DNA of 50,013 bases. Origin: an uncultured Lachnospiraceae bacterium. Lineage in GTDB: Bacteria > Bacillota > Clostridia > Lachnospirales > Lachnospiraceae. Position 1 is the first letter of the stretch, and each line of letters begins with the position of its first letter. The stretch lies in contig CAMWHJ010000019.1 of NCBI GenBank assembly GCA_947174015.1, forward strand, positions 1-50,013, written 5' to 3'. The position numbers and the translations under genes were made by a program. Shown piece after piece: positions 17,761-26,201 of this stretch. The notes below the pieces were generated by a model that was not told where the DNA came from, searched no databases, and saw only the letters and a list, made by a program, of their open reading frames with translations.

Positions 17761-17781
17761 TTGTACATATTTTATGTACAA
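17761..17781. promoter_or_regulatory. 21-bp perfect palindrome, probable operator
   Basis: TTGTACATA (17761-17769) and TATGTACAA (17773-17781) around TTT. It lies in the divergent gap between the metallophosphoesterase and the DD-carboxypeptidase. On the plus strand TTGTAC-17-TTATAC (17761-17789) could be a promoter overlapping it. The regulator is unknown. Confidence 0.55.
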
Positions 17782-17887
17782 TATTATACCCTCTTTTCCA
17801 GAAATCTGCAAGATACTTTCCCTTGCTATCTCATATTTCAAAAAAGATGCTCATATAATAAAGAAAGCTTTTCAATAGGTATCGCTT

Positions 17888-19087
17888 ATGTTAAAACGTA
17901 TCACTACTTTTACCCTGACTTTCTGCCTATGCTCCTGCCTTCTCTTTGCAAATGCAAGTACCATTCTTGCCACGGAAGAAACAACAACTCCATCACAAAA
18001 TACCGATTCTCCAAATTTAAGTGCTGCCAGTGCCATTTTAATGGAAGCCTCCACCGGAACCATTATTTATGAGAAAGAATCTGCCACTGTGCTTCCCCCT
18101 GCCAGCATTACTAAAATCATGACTCTTCTGCTCATCTTTGATGCCTTAGATGCCGGACAGATTCATCTGGAGGATAACGTAATGGTATCAGAATATGCCG
18201 CCTCTATGGGTGGTTCACAGGTCTTTTTAGAGGCCGGAGAAGTTCAGACCGTAGATACTATGATAAAATGCATTGCCGTATCCAGTGCGAATGATGCCTG
18301 TGTTGCCATGAGCGAGTACATAAGCGGCAGTGAGGAAGTCTTTGTGACAAAGATGAATGAACGTGCCAAGGGACTTGGGATGAATGATACCCACTTTGTA
18401 AATTGCAATGGATTGGATGTGGATGGTCATGTGACCACTGCAAAAGATGTTGCATTAATGTCGCGGGAATTGATTACTAAGTATCCTGAAATTCAAAATT
18501 ATACTACTATCTGGATGGATACAATTATACACAGCACTCGCAGAGGAGACAGTGAATTTGGGTTATCCAGTACCAATAAACTATTGAAAATGTATGAATA
18601 TGCCACCGGCTTAAAAACCGGTTCCACCTCCAAAGCAAAATACTGTTTATCCGCCACCGCCCACAAGGATGGCATTGATCTGATCGCAGTCATCATGGCT
18701 GCTCCCGATCACAAAATACGATTCAGTGAGGCACTGACCCTGTTAAACTATGGCTATGGCAAATGCCGCCTGTATCGGGATGACAATCAGGATACCTTAC
18801 CGCCTGTTCCCGTAACTTTTGGTGTGACAGACACCGTAGGCTGCCAATATGCTTCTGATTTTTCTTATCTGGATACAAAAGGCATAGATCTTTCCAAAAT
18901 AAGCAAAAGCATCATTCTCAAAGACATCCACGAAGCTCCTATCACTGCCGGTGATGTGGCAGGAAAGGCTGTGTATTCTTTGGGAGGTGTTGATATCGGC
19001 AGTGTAAATATTCTATATACAGATTCGGTGAAAAAACAGGAATTTTCTGACTGTCTGCACAAAATGTTTCTTCACTATGCTTTGTAG
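17888..19087 (+). CDS. D-alanyl-D-alanine carboxypeptidase (peptidase S11)
   Basis: Removes the terminal D-Ala from peptidoglycan stem peptides outside the membrane. 399 residues with a signal peptide (residues 1-29, cut near ILATE). The penicillin-binding catalytic motifs are all present: S73-I-T-K76, S133-A-N135 and K243-T-G245. A C-terminal domain of the PBP5 type follows (from about 290), though no clear C-terminal amphipathic anchor is seen. Similar to DacF/DacB of sporulating Firmicutes, but no spoIIA genes are near, so a sporulation role is not supported here. A TATAAT at 17853-17858 may be its -10. Confidence 0.93.
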   Translation: MLKRITTFTLTFCLCSCLLFANASTILATEETTTPSQNTDSPNLSAASAILMEASTGTIIYEKESATVLPPASITKIMTLLLIFDALDAGQIHLEDNVMVSEYAASMGGSQVFLEAGEVQTVDTMIKCIAVSSANDACVAMSEYISGSEEVFVTKMNERAKGLGMNDTHFVNCNGLDVDGHVTTAKDVALMSRELITKYPEIQNYTTIWMDTIIHSTRRGDSEFGLSSTNKLLKMYEYATGLKTGSTSKAKYCLSATAHKDGIDLIAVIMAAPDHKIRFSEALTLLNYGYGKCRLYRDDNQDTLPPVPVTFGVTDTVGCQYASDFSYLDTKGIDLSKISKSIILKDIHEAPITAGDVAGKAVYSLGGVDIGSVNILYTDSVKKQEFSDCLHKMFLHYAL

Positions 19088-19123
19088 GCAATTTCATGCA
19101 ACTTACGGAGCAGATATCTTCTA

Positions 19124-19165
19124 CAACAGCGAACCACATGGCGGCTGCCATGTGGTTCGCTGTTG
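19124..19165. terminator. 19-bp perfect stem, convergent terminator
   Basis: CAACAGCGAACCACATGGC (19124-19142) pairs exactly with 19147-19165 around a GGCT loop. It is between the convergent carboxypeptidase and CmpB-like genes. Its perfection could also point to a mobile repeat, but no second copy is seen here. Confidence 0.85.
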
Positions 19166-19218
19166 TTTCGCATTTTTGTATATAAGCTACAATATTTCCA
19201 GATTTTGTAAAAATTTAA

Positions 19219-19800
19219 TTAAGACTGCTTTTCCTGCAGCTTCACTCTCTTAATCCCCGGTGTTTCTTCCATGTCTTTTGCACCCCAGATGGCACGTACA
19301 AAGGCAATCACATAGTAGATGCCTAATAGAGCTATAAGCATTCTTCCGGTTCCTACGGAAATTCTATTGGTAAATGATATCACTGCTTTATGTAAAAAAC
19401 CAAACATAACTATGGTATATAAGCCCCATGCCAAGGTACTTTCTAAACAAAGAATCCCCTTATAATTCAACGGCTTATCGCTGTAATCCCACCAGACAAA
19501 TCCTATATAGCGAATCATCAGCTTTGCCACTACAAATTCCACACAGGTAGCCAGAATCGCCCCAATGATATAAAGCAGCACATAATGCCCTTCCAAAGGT
19601 CTTAAGGCAAAATATACAAACAGTGCACCAAATCCATAAATTGGGCAAATTGGTCCTCTGATAATTCCTCTGTTGGTAATCTTACGAAAACAAATTGACA
19701 TATAAATAGACTCTACCAGCCATCCCAGAATACTGTATACCCAGAACCAGCATACAATATGATAAATATCTATTCCAAACAGCTCATATGTCCAAAACAT
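19219..19800 (-). CDS. Polytopic membrane protein, putative ABC transporter type IV (CmpB-like, PF06541)
   Basis: 193 residues with four to five hydrophobic helices. The conserved WVYSILGWLVESIY and NRGIIRGPICPIYGFGAL segments mark the PF06541 family, named for a putative ABC permease; the true function is unproven. The ATG at 19800 follows GGAGGGATACT. An in-frame ATG at 19833 lies within the -10 box, so it is not used. Monocistronic. Confidence 0.85.
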   Translation of the reverse strand: MFWTYELFGIDIYHIVCWFWVYSILGWLVESIYMSICFRKITNRGIIRGPICPIYGFGALFVYFALRPLEGHYVLLYIIGAILATCVEFVVAKLMIRYIGFVWWDYSDKPLNYKGILCLESTLAWGLYTIVMFGFLHKAVISFTNRISVGTGRMLIALLGIYYVIAFVRAIWGAKDMEETPGIKRVKLQEKQS

Positions 19801-19831
19801 AGTATCCCTCCATCCTTTCTCTTCCTTATGC

Positions 19832-19860
19832 ATTATACTTTATAAATTTTTTGTTGACAA
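19832..19860 (-). promoter_or_regulatory. Sigma-A promoter of the CmpB-like gene
   Basis: Minus strand: -35 TTGTCA (19855-19860), 17-bp spacer, -10 TATAAT (19832-19837). It fixes the downstream start at 19800. Confidence 0.85.
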
Positions 19861-20013
19861 GTACAAATATTAAATTTATGTATTCTTAAACTTTCCTTAA
19901 GTTTTTTCCATATATTTCTTAAAATTGTGTACTTCCCCTAAGCCAATAAGGTGCAAATCAACTCTGGCAGTTACAATTTTGCGGTACGGTTTCTGCCATA
20001 AATTTATTCAAAA

Positions 20014-20042
20014 AAATTTCCCGGAACTACTCCGGGAAATTT
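20014..20042 (-). terminator. rpsU terminator
   Basis: A perfect 12-bp stem AAATTTCCCGGA / TCCGGGAAATTT with loop ACTAC, starting 8 bases after the rpsU stop. On the minus strand a T run follows (20008-20016). Confidence 0.9.
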
Positions 20043-20049
20043 CATAGCA

Positions 20050-20226
20050 CTAATTATATTTACGCTTTCTAGCTGCTTCAGACTTTTTCTTACGTTTTAC
20101 GCTTGGTTTCTCGTAATGTTCTCTTTTACGAATCTCCTGCTGGATTCCAGCTTTTGCACAATTTCTTTTAAATCTGCGTAAAGCGCTATCTAAAGTCTCG
20201 TTATCTTTTACGATTACATTTGACAT
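20050..20226 (-). CDS. rpsU: 30S ribosomal protein S21
   Basis: A 58-residue, strongly basic ribosomal protein of the small subunit platform. Translation begins [20 protein letters not shown] and ends in a Lys/Arg-rich tail [17 protein letters not shown], both typical of S21. The ATG at 20226 has GGAGGGAGG upstream, with a 5' leader of about 70 bases. It has its own promoter (20305-20332) and terminator (20014-20042). In many Firmicutes rpsU heads an operon with yqeY; here it stands alone. Confidence 0.97.
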   Translation of the reverse strand: MSNVIVKDNETLDSALRRFKRNCAKAGIQQEIRKREHYEKPSVKRKKKSEAARKRKYN

Positions 20227-20304
20227 AGTATCACACCTAACCTCCCTCCAGTTGCGTATTGTGCTAAATACAACTGTTTGGGTATTTTTTTTGCACTATT
20301 AATG

Positions 20305-20332
20305 ATTATATCACATTCTTAGTTTTCGTCAA
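20305..20332 (-). promoter_or_regulatory. Sigma-A promoter of rpsU
   Basis: Minus strand: -35 TTGACG (20327-20332), 16-bp spacer, -10 TATAAT (20305-20310). Confidence 0.85.
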
Positions 20333-20367
20333 GTACTTTTTCCAAGAATATATAAATTTTTCCAAAT

Positions 20368-23007
20368 TTATTTTATCTGTTCTGCCAGAACTTCCTCTAC
20401 CTTGGCAATGGCATCCGAAATTCCTGCCGGATTTTTGCCTCCTGCCTGTGCCATATTTGGGCGACCGCCCCCACCGCCCCCAACCAAGGCAGCAATTTCT
20501 TTGATAAGATTTCCGGCATGTGCTCCCTTGGACACAGCTTCTTCTGTTGCCATGGAAATTAGATTCGCCTTGCCATCTTTCCCAGAGAATAATACAATCA
20601 CACCCTGGCCTAATTTTGCCTTTAATTCATCCCCCAAGTCACGCAGTTGGTTCATATCCACGTTGTCTACCTGAGCTGCAAGGACTTTTACTCCTTTTAC
20701 TTCCTTGACCTGCTCCATGACATTTCCCAGTGCATCCTTGGCAGCCTTACTCTTTAAGGATTCATTTTCGCTCTGCAATATCTTCAATTCTGCCATCATG
20801 TGAGATAATTTTTCTGTTAAATCTTCGGGCACCGTCTTTACAATCTTGGCTGCCTCTTTCATCCTATCTTCCAACTGTCTATAATATGCCAGTACTCCCG
20901 TTCCGGTTAAGGCTTCAATTCTTCTTACATTGGCTGCAATGCCGGTTTCCGACAAGATTTTAAAGAGACTGATGCTGCTGGTATTTGCCACATGAGTTCC
21001 ACCACACAACTCTTTAGAAAAATCTCCCATTGATACCACTCTGACCGTATCACCATATTTTTCACCAAATAATGCCATTGCCCCGCTCTTCTTGGCAGAT
21101 TCTATATCCATCACATCCGTAACTACCGGAATAGCCTCCATAATCTTCTCATTGACTAAGTGTTCCACTTTTACCAATTCTTCTTGGGTCATGGCTGAAA
21201 AGTGGGCGAAGTCAAAGCGGAGTCTGTCCGGTGTTACCAGAGAACCTTTCTGTTCCACATGAGAACCTAACACTTCTTTCAGTGCCTTCTGCAGCAGATG
21301 GGTGGCAGAATGGTTTTTACAGGTATTTTCTCTGCCTTTCTTATTTACCTTTAAAGTCACTGTATCCCCAGTCTTAAGCATTCCCCGCACCACTTTGCCT
21401 ACATGACCAATTTTGCCTCCGGCAGCTTTGATGGTATCATAAACTTCAAATTCTCCATCCTGAGTAACAATAACACCGGTATCTCCCTGCTGTCCGCCCA
21501 TGGTGGCATAGAATGGTGTCTCCTCCACAAAGACAGTACCCTCTTCGCCATCCACAATGGCTTCTGTAATTTCCTTGACAGTAGTTAAAACAGTGATCTT
21601 AGAACTGTTCTCTAAGTGTTCATAACCATTGAAAGTACTGGTAAGCTTTGCATCAATCTGGTCATATACCGTGGCATCGGCACCCATGTAATTGGTGGTC
21701 TTTCTGGCATTTCTAGCCTGTTCTCTCTGCTCCTTCATCTTTGCCTCAAAGCCTGCTTCATCCATCGTAAAGCCTTTTTCTTCTAAAATTTCCATGGTTA
21801 AATCCATAGGAAAACCATATGTGTCATAAAGCTTAAAGGCAGCCGCACCATCCAATACCTTTTTGCCCTGTTTTTTCAAATCCTCTGCCATCTCTCCGAG
21901 AATCTTCAACCCCTGATCAATGGTCTTATCAAACTGATCCTCTTCCTGTGTAAGTACCTTAAAGATAAAATTCTTCTTCTCGTCTAATTCCGGATAGCCG
22001 TCCTTGGAACCGTTGATAACCGTTTCTGAAAGCTTTGCCAAGAACTTATCTTGAATTCCCAGTAATCTGCCATGTCTGGCTGCCCGGCGAATCAGGCGGC
22101 GAAGCACATAGCCTCTGCCCTCATTGGTGGGCATAATTCCATCAGAAATCATAAAGGTGGCGGAACGGATATGATCCGTAATCAGACGGATACTTACATC
22201 CTTGTCTGCATCCGTCTGGTATTCTGCTCCTGCAAATTCGCAAACCTTGTTACGCAATTCCTGCAAAGTATCCACATCAAAGATAGAATCCACATCCTGC
22301 ACTACCACTGCCAAACGCTCTAAGCCCATTCCTGTGTCAATATTCTTCTGTACCAGTTCGGTGTAATTGCCCTTTCCATCATTTTCAAACTGGGTAAATA
22401 CATTATTCCAGATTTCCATGAAACGATCACAATCGCATCCCACCTTACAGTCCGGTTTTCCGCAGCCATACTTGATTCCCCGGTCATAATAGATTTCAGA
22501 ACATGGACCACAAGGACCTGCCCCATGCTCCCAGAAGTTATCCTCTTTGCCAAGTCTTGTAATCCTCTCCGCCGGAACACCAATCATCTTGTTCCACAAT
22601 TCAAATGCTTCATCATCATCTTGGTATACAGATGGATACAATCTTTCCGCATCCAATCCAATCACCTCTGTGAGAAATTCCCAAGACCATGTAATGGCTT
22701 CTTTCTTAAAATAATCTCCAAAGGAAAAATTACCAAGCATCTCAAAAAAAGTACCATGTCTCGCAGTCTTGCCTACATTTTCAATATCACCGGTACGAAT
22801 GCATTTCTGACAGGTGGTAACTCGCTTTTTCGGCGGAATCTCCTGTCCTGTAAAATAGGGCTTTAACGGAGCCATGCCCGAATTGATTAGCAATAAACTA
22901 TTATCATTATGTGGGATGAGGGAAAAACTCTTCATCACAAGATGATCCTTGCTTTCAAAAAAGTCAAGATACATTTTTCGCAGCTCATTTACACCATATT
23001 TTTTCAC
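20368..23007 (-). CDS. alaS: Alanyl-tRNA synthetase
   Basis: Charges tRNA-Ala with alanine. 879 residues, normal length. The class II catalytic core (residues 1-240), with RTGDIENVGKTARHGTFFEMLGNFSFGDYF in register (in part: TFFEMLGNFSFGDYF), is followed by the tRNA-recognition domain. The editing domain has HSATHLL and the CGGTH metal site, and the C-Ala region ends GGGGGGRPNMAQAGG. It begins 18 bases after the 49-residue ORF and is probably transcribed from the tyrS promoter. No T-box leader is seen. Confidence 0.97.
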   Translation of the reverse strand: MKKYGVNELRKMYLDFFESKDHLVMKSFSLIPHNDNSLLLINSGMAPLKPYFTGQEIPPKKRVTTCQKCIRTGDIENVGKTARHGTFFEMLGNFSFGDYFKKEAITWSWEFLTEVIGLDAERLYPSVYQDDDEAFELWNKMIGVPAERITRLGKEDNFWEHGAGPCGPCSEIYYDRGIKYGCGKPDCKVGCDCDRFMEIWNNVFTQFENDGKGNYTELVQKNIDTGMGLERLAVVVQDVDSIFDVDTLQELRNKVCEFAGAEYQTDADKDVSIRLITDHIRSATFMISDGIMPTNEGRGYVLRRLIRRAARHGRLLGIQDKFLAKLSETVINGSKDGYPELDEKKNFIFKVLTQEEDQFDKTIDQGLKILGEMAEDLKKQGKKVLDGAAAFKLYDTYGFPMDLTMEILEEKGFTMDEAGFEAKMKEQREQARNARKTTNYMGADATVYDQIDAKLTSTFNGYEHLENSSKITVLTTVKEITEAIVDGEEGTVFVEETPFYATMGGQQGDTGVIVTQDGEFEVYDTIKAAGGKIGHVGKVVRGMLKTGDTVTLKVNKKGRENTCKNHSATHLLQKALKEVLGSHVEQKGSLVTPDRLRFDFAHFSAMTQEELVKVEHLVNEKIMEAIPVVTDVMDIESAKKSGAMALFGEKYGDTVRVVSMGDFSKELCGGTHVANTSSISLFKILSETGIAANVRRIEALTGTGVLAYYRQLEDRMKEAAKIVKTVPEDLTEKLSHMMAELKILQSENESLKSKAAKDALGNVMEQVKEVKGVKVLAAQVDNVDMNQLRDLGDELKAKLGQGVIVLFSGKDGKANLISMATEEAVSKGAHAGNLIKEIAALVGGGGGGRPNMAQAGGKNPAGISDAIAKVEEVLAEQIK

Positions 23008-23025
23008 TGTTGCTTCCTCCGTCTG

Positions 23026-23175
23026 TTATTCTTTCTTCTGCTCCAATGTTTCCACTGGCATTTTCTTATTCTTAGCATCTCTTAGTTTCTTTCCAATCAT
23101 CACCGCTGCAAACGCAAGTATCATGGACCCTAAAAAAATCAGAACATATGTGATTAATGTTGATAAAAATGTCAT
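23026..23175 (-). CDS. Small single-pass membrane protein between tyrS and alaS
   Basis: A 49-residue ORF, too short for standard calling. It starts MTFLSTLITYVLIFLG, continues as one transmembrane helix to about residue 27, and ends in a charged tail (GKKLRDAKNKKMPVETLEQKKE). The ATG has AGGTGCAGGAAG upstream, and the spacing is tight on both sides: 10 bases after tyrS, 18 before alaS. Positive-inside rules put the tail in the cytoplasm. Function unknown. Confidence 0.75.
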   Translation of the reverse strand: MTFLSTLITYVLIFLGSMILAFAAVMIGKKLRDAKNKKMPVETLEQKKE

Positions 23176-23185
23176 CTTCCTGCAC

Positions 23186-24418
23186 CTACCCTTCTTTTAT
23201 CTGATAATAACCTTTTTTCCCTTTTTTTATCAATAACGCCCCATCCTCATTAAAATCATGATGGGTGAATACCTTAGAAAAATCGGTTACCTTTTCTCCA
23301 TTTACCAGCACACCACCCTGCTGCACCAGACGTCTGGCTTCGGAACGGTTTTTGGCAAGCTTGGTATCCACCAGAAGTGTCAAAACATCCTTTCCCGCCG
23401 CTAATTCAGCATTACTGTAAAGTAAAGTCGGCACCTCACTGCTGACACCTCCATTGGCAAACAATGCACGGGCTGCCTCCTGAGCCTTTGATGCCTCTTC
23501 TTCGCCATGGACAATTTTTGTAATCTCATAGGCAAGGACTTCTTTCGCCTGATTGATTTCTGCATCCTGTAATGCACTTAAGCGTTTTACTTCCTCCATA
23601 GGCAGGAATGTAAGAAGCTTTAAGCACTTTTCCACATCCGCATCATCCACATTTCTCCAATACTGATAAAAATCATAGGGAGAAGTTTTCTCCGAGTCAA
23701 GCCATAAAGCACCGCCTACGGTTTTTCCCATCTTCTGTCCCTGACTGTTGGTGAGCAGCGTACATGTCATGGCATAGGCTTCCCTCTGTGCCTTTCTGCG
23801 AACCAACTCCACACCTGCAATCATGTTAGACCACTGGTCGTCACCACCCAATTCCATTTTACATCCATACTTCTGATTTAAGGTGTAAAAATCAAAGCCC
23901 TGCATCAACATATAGTTAAATTCCAAGAAAGATAACCCTTTTTCCATTCTCTGTTTAAAGCATTCTGCCGTCAGCATACGATTTACTGTGAAATGGACAC
24001 CCACCTCTCGCAAAAACTCTACATAATTCTGCTCCAACAGCCAGTCTGCATTATTTACCAGCAAAGCTTTTCCATCGCTAAAGTCGATAAAGCGTTCCAT
24101 CTGCTTCTTAATACAGTCCACATTGTGCTGTATCTGTTCTTTGGTAAGCATTTTTCTCATATCCGTCTTGCCGCTGGGATCGCCTACCATGGCAGTTCCA
24201 CCACCGATTAAGGCGATTGGTCTGTGTCCTGCCTGCTGCATATAACGCATAAACATCATAGCTATAAAGTGTCCCACATGCAGACTATCCGCAGTGGGGT
24301 CAAAGCCTATATAAAAAGTAATCTTTTCTTTTTCCAATAATTCTTTGATTTCTTTTTCATGAGTCATCTGCTTGATGTAACCTCGTTCTACAAGAATATC
24401 ATATACATTCTGAGACAT
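23186..24418 (-). CDS. tyrS: Tyrosyl-tRNA synthetase
   Basis: Charges tRNA-Tyr. 410 residues, class I. The HIGH-like motif is DSLHVGHF, the KMSKS-like loop is [12 protein letters not shown], as in the bacterial TyrS type, and a C-terminal S4 RNA-binding domain ([23 protein letters not shown], quoted in part) is present. The ATG at 24418 follows TAGGAGGAAAAAGA; a longer in-frame start at 24541 lies upstream of the promoter and is not used. First gene of the tyrS-orf49-alaS operon. Confidence 0.96.
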   Translation of the reverse strand: MSQNVYDILVERGYIKQMTHEKEIKELLEKEKITFYIGFDPTADSLHVGHFIAMMFMRYMQQAGHRPIALIGGGTAMVGDPSGKTDMRKMLTKEQIQHNVDCIKKQMERFIDFSDGKALLVNNADWLLEQNYVEFLREVGVHFTVNRMLTAECFKQRMEKGLSFLEFNYMLMQGFDFYTLNQKYGCKMELGGDDQWSNMIAGVELVRRKAQREAYAMTCTLLTNSQGQKMGKTVGGALWLDSEKTSPYDFYQYWRNVDDADVEKCLKLLTFLPMEEVKRLSALQDAEINQAKEVLAYEITKIVHGEEEASKAQEAARALFANGGVSSEVPTLLYSNAELAAGKDVLTLLVDTKLAKNRSEARRLVQQGGVLVNGEKVTDFSKVFTHHDFNEDGALLIKKGKKGYYQIKEG

Positions 24419-24452
24419 TCTTTTTCCTCCTAGCCAAAATTTCCTAATCTTC

Positions 24453-24481
24453 ATCTTATCATATGCAACTATTGATTTCAA
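24453..24481 (-). promoter_or_regulatory. Sigma-A promoter of tyrS-orf49-alaS
   Basis: Minus strand: -35 TTGAAA (24476-24481), 17-bp spacer, -10 TAAGAT (24453-24458). The leader is only about 27 bases, too short for a T-box. Confidence 0.8.
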
Positions 24482-24562
24482 GAGGTGTCTGTGCTTTTCT
24501 TTTCGGAAATATTGCTGTTGGGTACTGTATCCATTGACCATTTCGCCTCACTTTTTCCAAAA

Positions 24563-24595
24563 CAATAGAAAGCACGCTCTGCGAACTTTCTATTG
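24563..24595. repeat. Short hairpin repeat (copy 1)
   Basis: CAATAGAAAG (24563-24572) and CTTTCTATTG (24586-24595). The sequence matches the hairpin at 36704-36735 at most positions, including the loop-side TGCGA. It marks a second dispersed hairpin family. Confidence 0.65.
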
Positions 24596-24607
24596 TCATG
24601 AATAAAA

Positions 24608-24698
24608 AAACTGTCTGAGTTTAAGAAAAGTTGTAACTATTCCGTACCGGACTGTGCATTCACGAAACGGTTACAATCATTTTCACATCAGACAGTTT
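24608..24698. repeat. Nested inverted repeat (copy C) in the tyrS-thrH gap
   Basis: An outer 11-bp stem, AAACTGTCTGA (24608-24618) and TCAGACAGTTT (24688-24698), encloses an element with the family ends GTAACTATTCCGTACC (24633-24648) and CGAAACGGTTAC (24663-24674). A partial second copy, GACTGTG...AAACCGTTAC, is at 24743-24767. The whole gap 24482-24825 has no gene; it holds these repeats and the downstream end of thrH. Confidence 0.6.
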
Positions 24699-24742
24699 CT
24701 ATATACAGCAACTATTTTCTATATAAACAACTCTTTCCTCAA

Positions 24743-24767
24743 GACTGTGTATGCAGCAAACCGTTAC
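24743..24767. repeat. Partial repeat (copy C2)
   Basis: GACTGTGTATGCAGCAAACC followed by GTTAC parallels GACTGTGCATTCACGAAACG followed by GTTAC at 24650-24674 (about 19 of 25 positions). A degenerate left end, GCAACTATT, is at 24705-24713. Confidence 0.5.
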
Positions 24768-24825
24768 ACCATTTTTAATTGTCCGACAGCATGACATATT
24801 CCTGCTGTCCATATAAAACCAAGCA

Positions 24826-25428
24826 CTACGCCATTGCCTTTTTAATGGCAGCCATTAACTCTTCATATGTTTCGAAGGCTGGCAACTCTGGATTATCTGC
24901 CTTTATCTTATCTGTGCTCTTAAATAAAAAGCCTGCTTTTCCCGCCTTAATCATTGCCAAATCATTATAACTGTCTCCTCCGGCAATAATGTCATACCCG
25001 ATGGACTGCAATGCCTTCACAGTGGTCAGCTTAGAATTCTCAATACGCATCTTAAATCCTGTAATTTCACCGTTCTCTGCCACTTCTAAAGAATTGCAGA
25101 AGATGGTAGGCCAGCCCAGCTTCTCCATCAGCGGACTTGCAAACTGGGTGAAAGTATCGCTGAGGATGATCACCTGAGTGATAGAACGAAGTTCATCTAA
25201 AAATTCCTTTGCTCCCGGCAGCGGATCAATACCACGAATCGTCTCTTGAATTTCCTTTAAGCCTAAATTGTGCTCTTTCAAGATATCAATACGATACTTC
25301 ATGAGTTTATCGTAGTCCGGTTCATCACGAGTGGTTTTCTTAAGTTCCGGAATATTTGTCGCCTCTGCAAAAGCAATCCAAATCTCCGGTACCAATACAC
25401 CCTCTAAATCTAAACATGTTATGTACAT
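24826..25428 (-). CDS. thrH: ThrH-type phosphoserine phosphatase / homoserine phosphotransferase
   Basis: 200-residue HAD-family enzyme. Motif I CLDLEGVLVPE is at residues 5-15 (DLE with Leu between the acids, as in ThrH rather than the DxDxT of SerB), motif II is VIILSDTF, and motif III is AGGDSYNDLAMI. The FAEATNIPELKKTTRDEPDYDKLM cap (quoted in part: TTRDEPDYDKLM) is the ThrH signature. ThrH of Pseudomonas dephosphorylates phosphoserine and can phosphorylate homoserine; the activity here is inferred from that. Monocistronic. Confidence 0.9.
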   Translation of the reverse strand: MYITCLDLEGVLVPEIWIAFAEATNIPELKKTTRDEPDYDKLMKYRIDILKEHNLGLKEIQETIRGIDPLPGAKEFLDELRSITQVIILSDTFTQFASPLMEKLGWPTIFCNSLEVAENGEITGFKMRIENSKLTTVKALQSIGYDIIAGGDSYNDLAMIKAGKAGFLFKSTDKIKADNPELPAFETYEELMAAIKKAMA

Positions 25429-25534
25429 CTCTTTTCCTCCATCTGATTTTTCATAGATAATCTATTGCATTATATCACTCTTTTTTGCCGGATACAACTG
25501 TTTTTATTTTATCAAAACATATCCTTTCACATCC

Positions 25535-26146
25535 TTACTCTGGATTCGTTTGTTCTGGCACCATTGTGGATAAATCATCCATCCAATCTGCGATTTCTTT
25601 TGCTCTCATGTCATTATTGATATATCTGCTATTCCCTGCTCCAGATAATATAACCGTATCCAGATTTCCCTCATCATCATAAAAATATCCACGCCAAAAA
25701 TGCTGACCAAGACAAACATCTTCTTGGGACTCTTCTATCACAACCTCATTTTTTCCCTCTACGGCAATTTGTTTTAAAATATCATATTTTTGCTGTAATT
25801 GTTCCATGTCAATGGTTTCTGTCTTTTCACAATATGGAGCATTTATGAAAGTTTCATATAATGACATTTTTTCTTCTGCTTTACAAAAATAAGTCTCACT
25901 ATCACCATGATATATATTGCCATATCGATCAATAAACATAAATTTATGTAAATTCGGTGTGGTCTCATACCACCAAAAGGTATATTCAAATACAATTTCC
26001 GGCATTGATTCCTTCTTGTCCTCCGTTTCCAAAACCTTGCTTTCCTGCTGGTTTTCATCTTCGAATTTGGATGCTTTCTGACCACAGCCTGTTATGAATA
26101 AAATACTTGCCAAACAAATGGCATTATAAAAAATTTTTTTCCCCAT
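25535..26146 (-). CDS. Putative lipoprotein of unknown function
   Basis: 203 residues. The N-terminus is a lipoprotein signal: MGKKIFYNAICLASILF then the lipobox ITGC with Cys at about residue 21. A Glu/Lys-rich linker follows, then a globular domain (EYTFWWYETTPNLHKFMFID, DVCLGQHFWRGYFYDDEGNL). I do not recognise the domain. ATG 26146 has GGAGGAGGAAAAGA upstream; longer in-frame starts run into the DUF4272 gene. Probably co-transcribed with that gene. Confidence 0.7.
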   Translation of the reverse strand: MGKKIFYNAICLASILFITGCGQKASKFEDENQQESKVLETEDKKESMPEIVFEYTFWWYETTPNLHKFMFIDRYGNIYHGDSETYFCKAEEKMSLYETFINAPYCEKTETIDMEQLQQKYDILKQIAVEGKNEVVIEESQEDVCLGQHFWRGYFYDDEGNLDTVILSGAGNSRYINNDMRAKEIADWMDDLSTMVPEQTNPE

Positions 26147-26201
26147 TCTTTTCCTCCTCCATTCATCTGCCATTTCACAATATGGCATCTTTTTTCCGCT
26201 T

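Noticed and set aside
24419-24825. T-box leader for tyrS or alaS
   Set aside because: No AGGGTGGNACCGCG motif on the minus strand, and the tyrS promoter leaves a leader of only about 27 bases.
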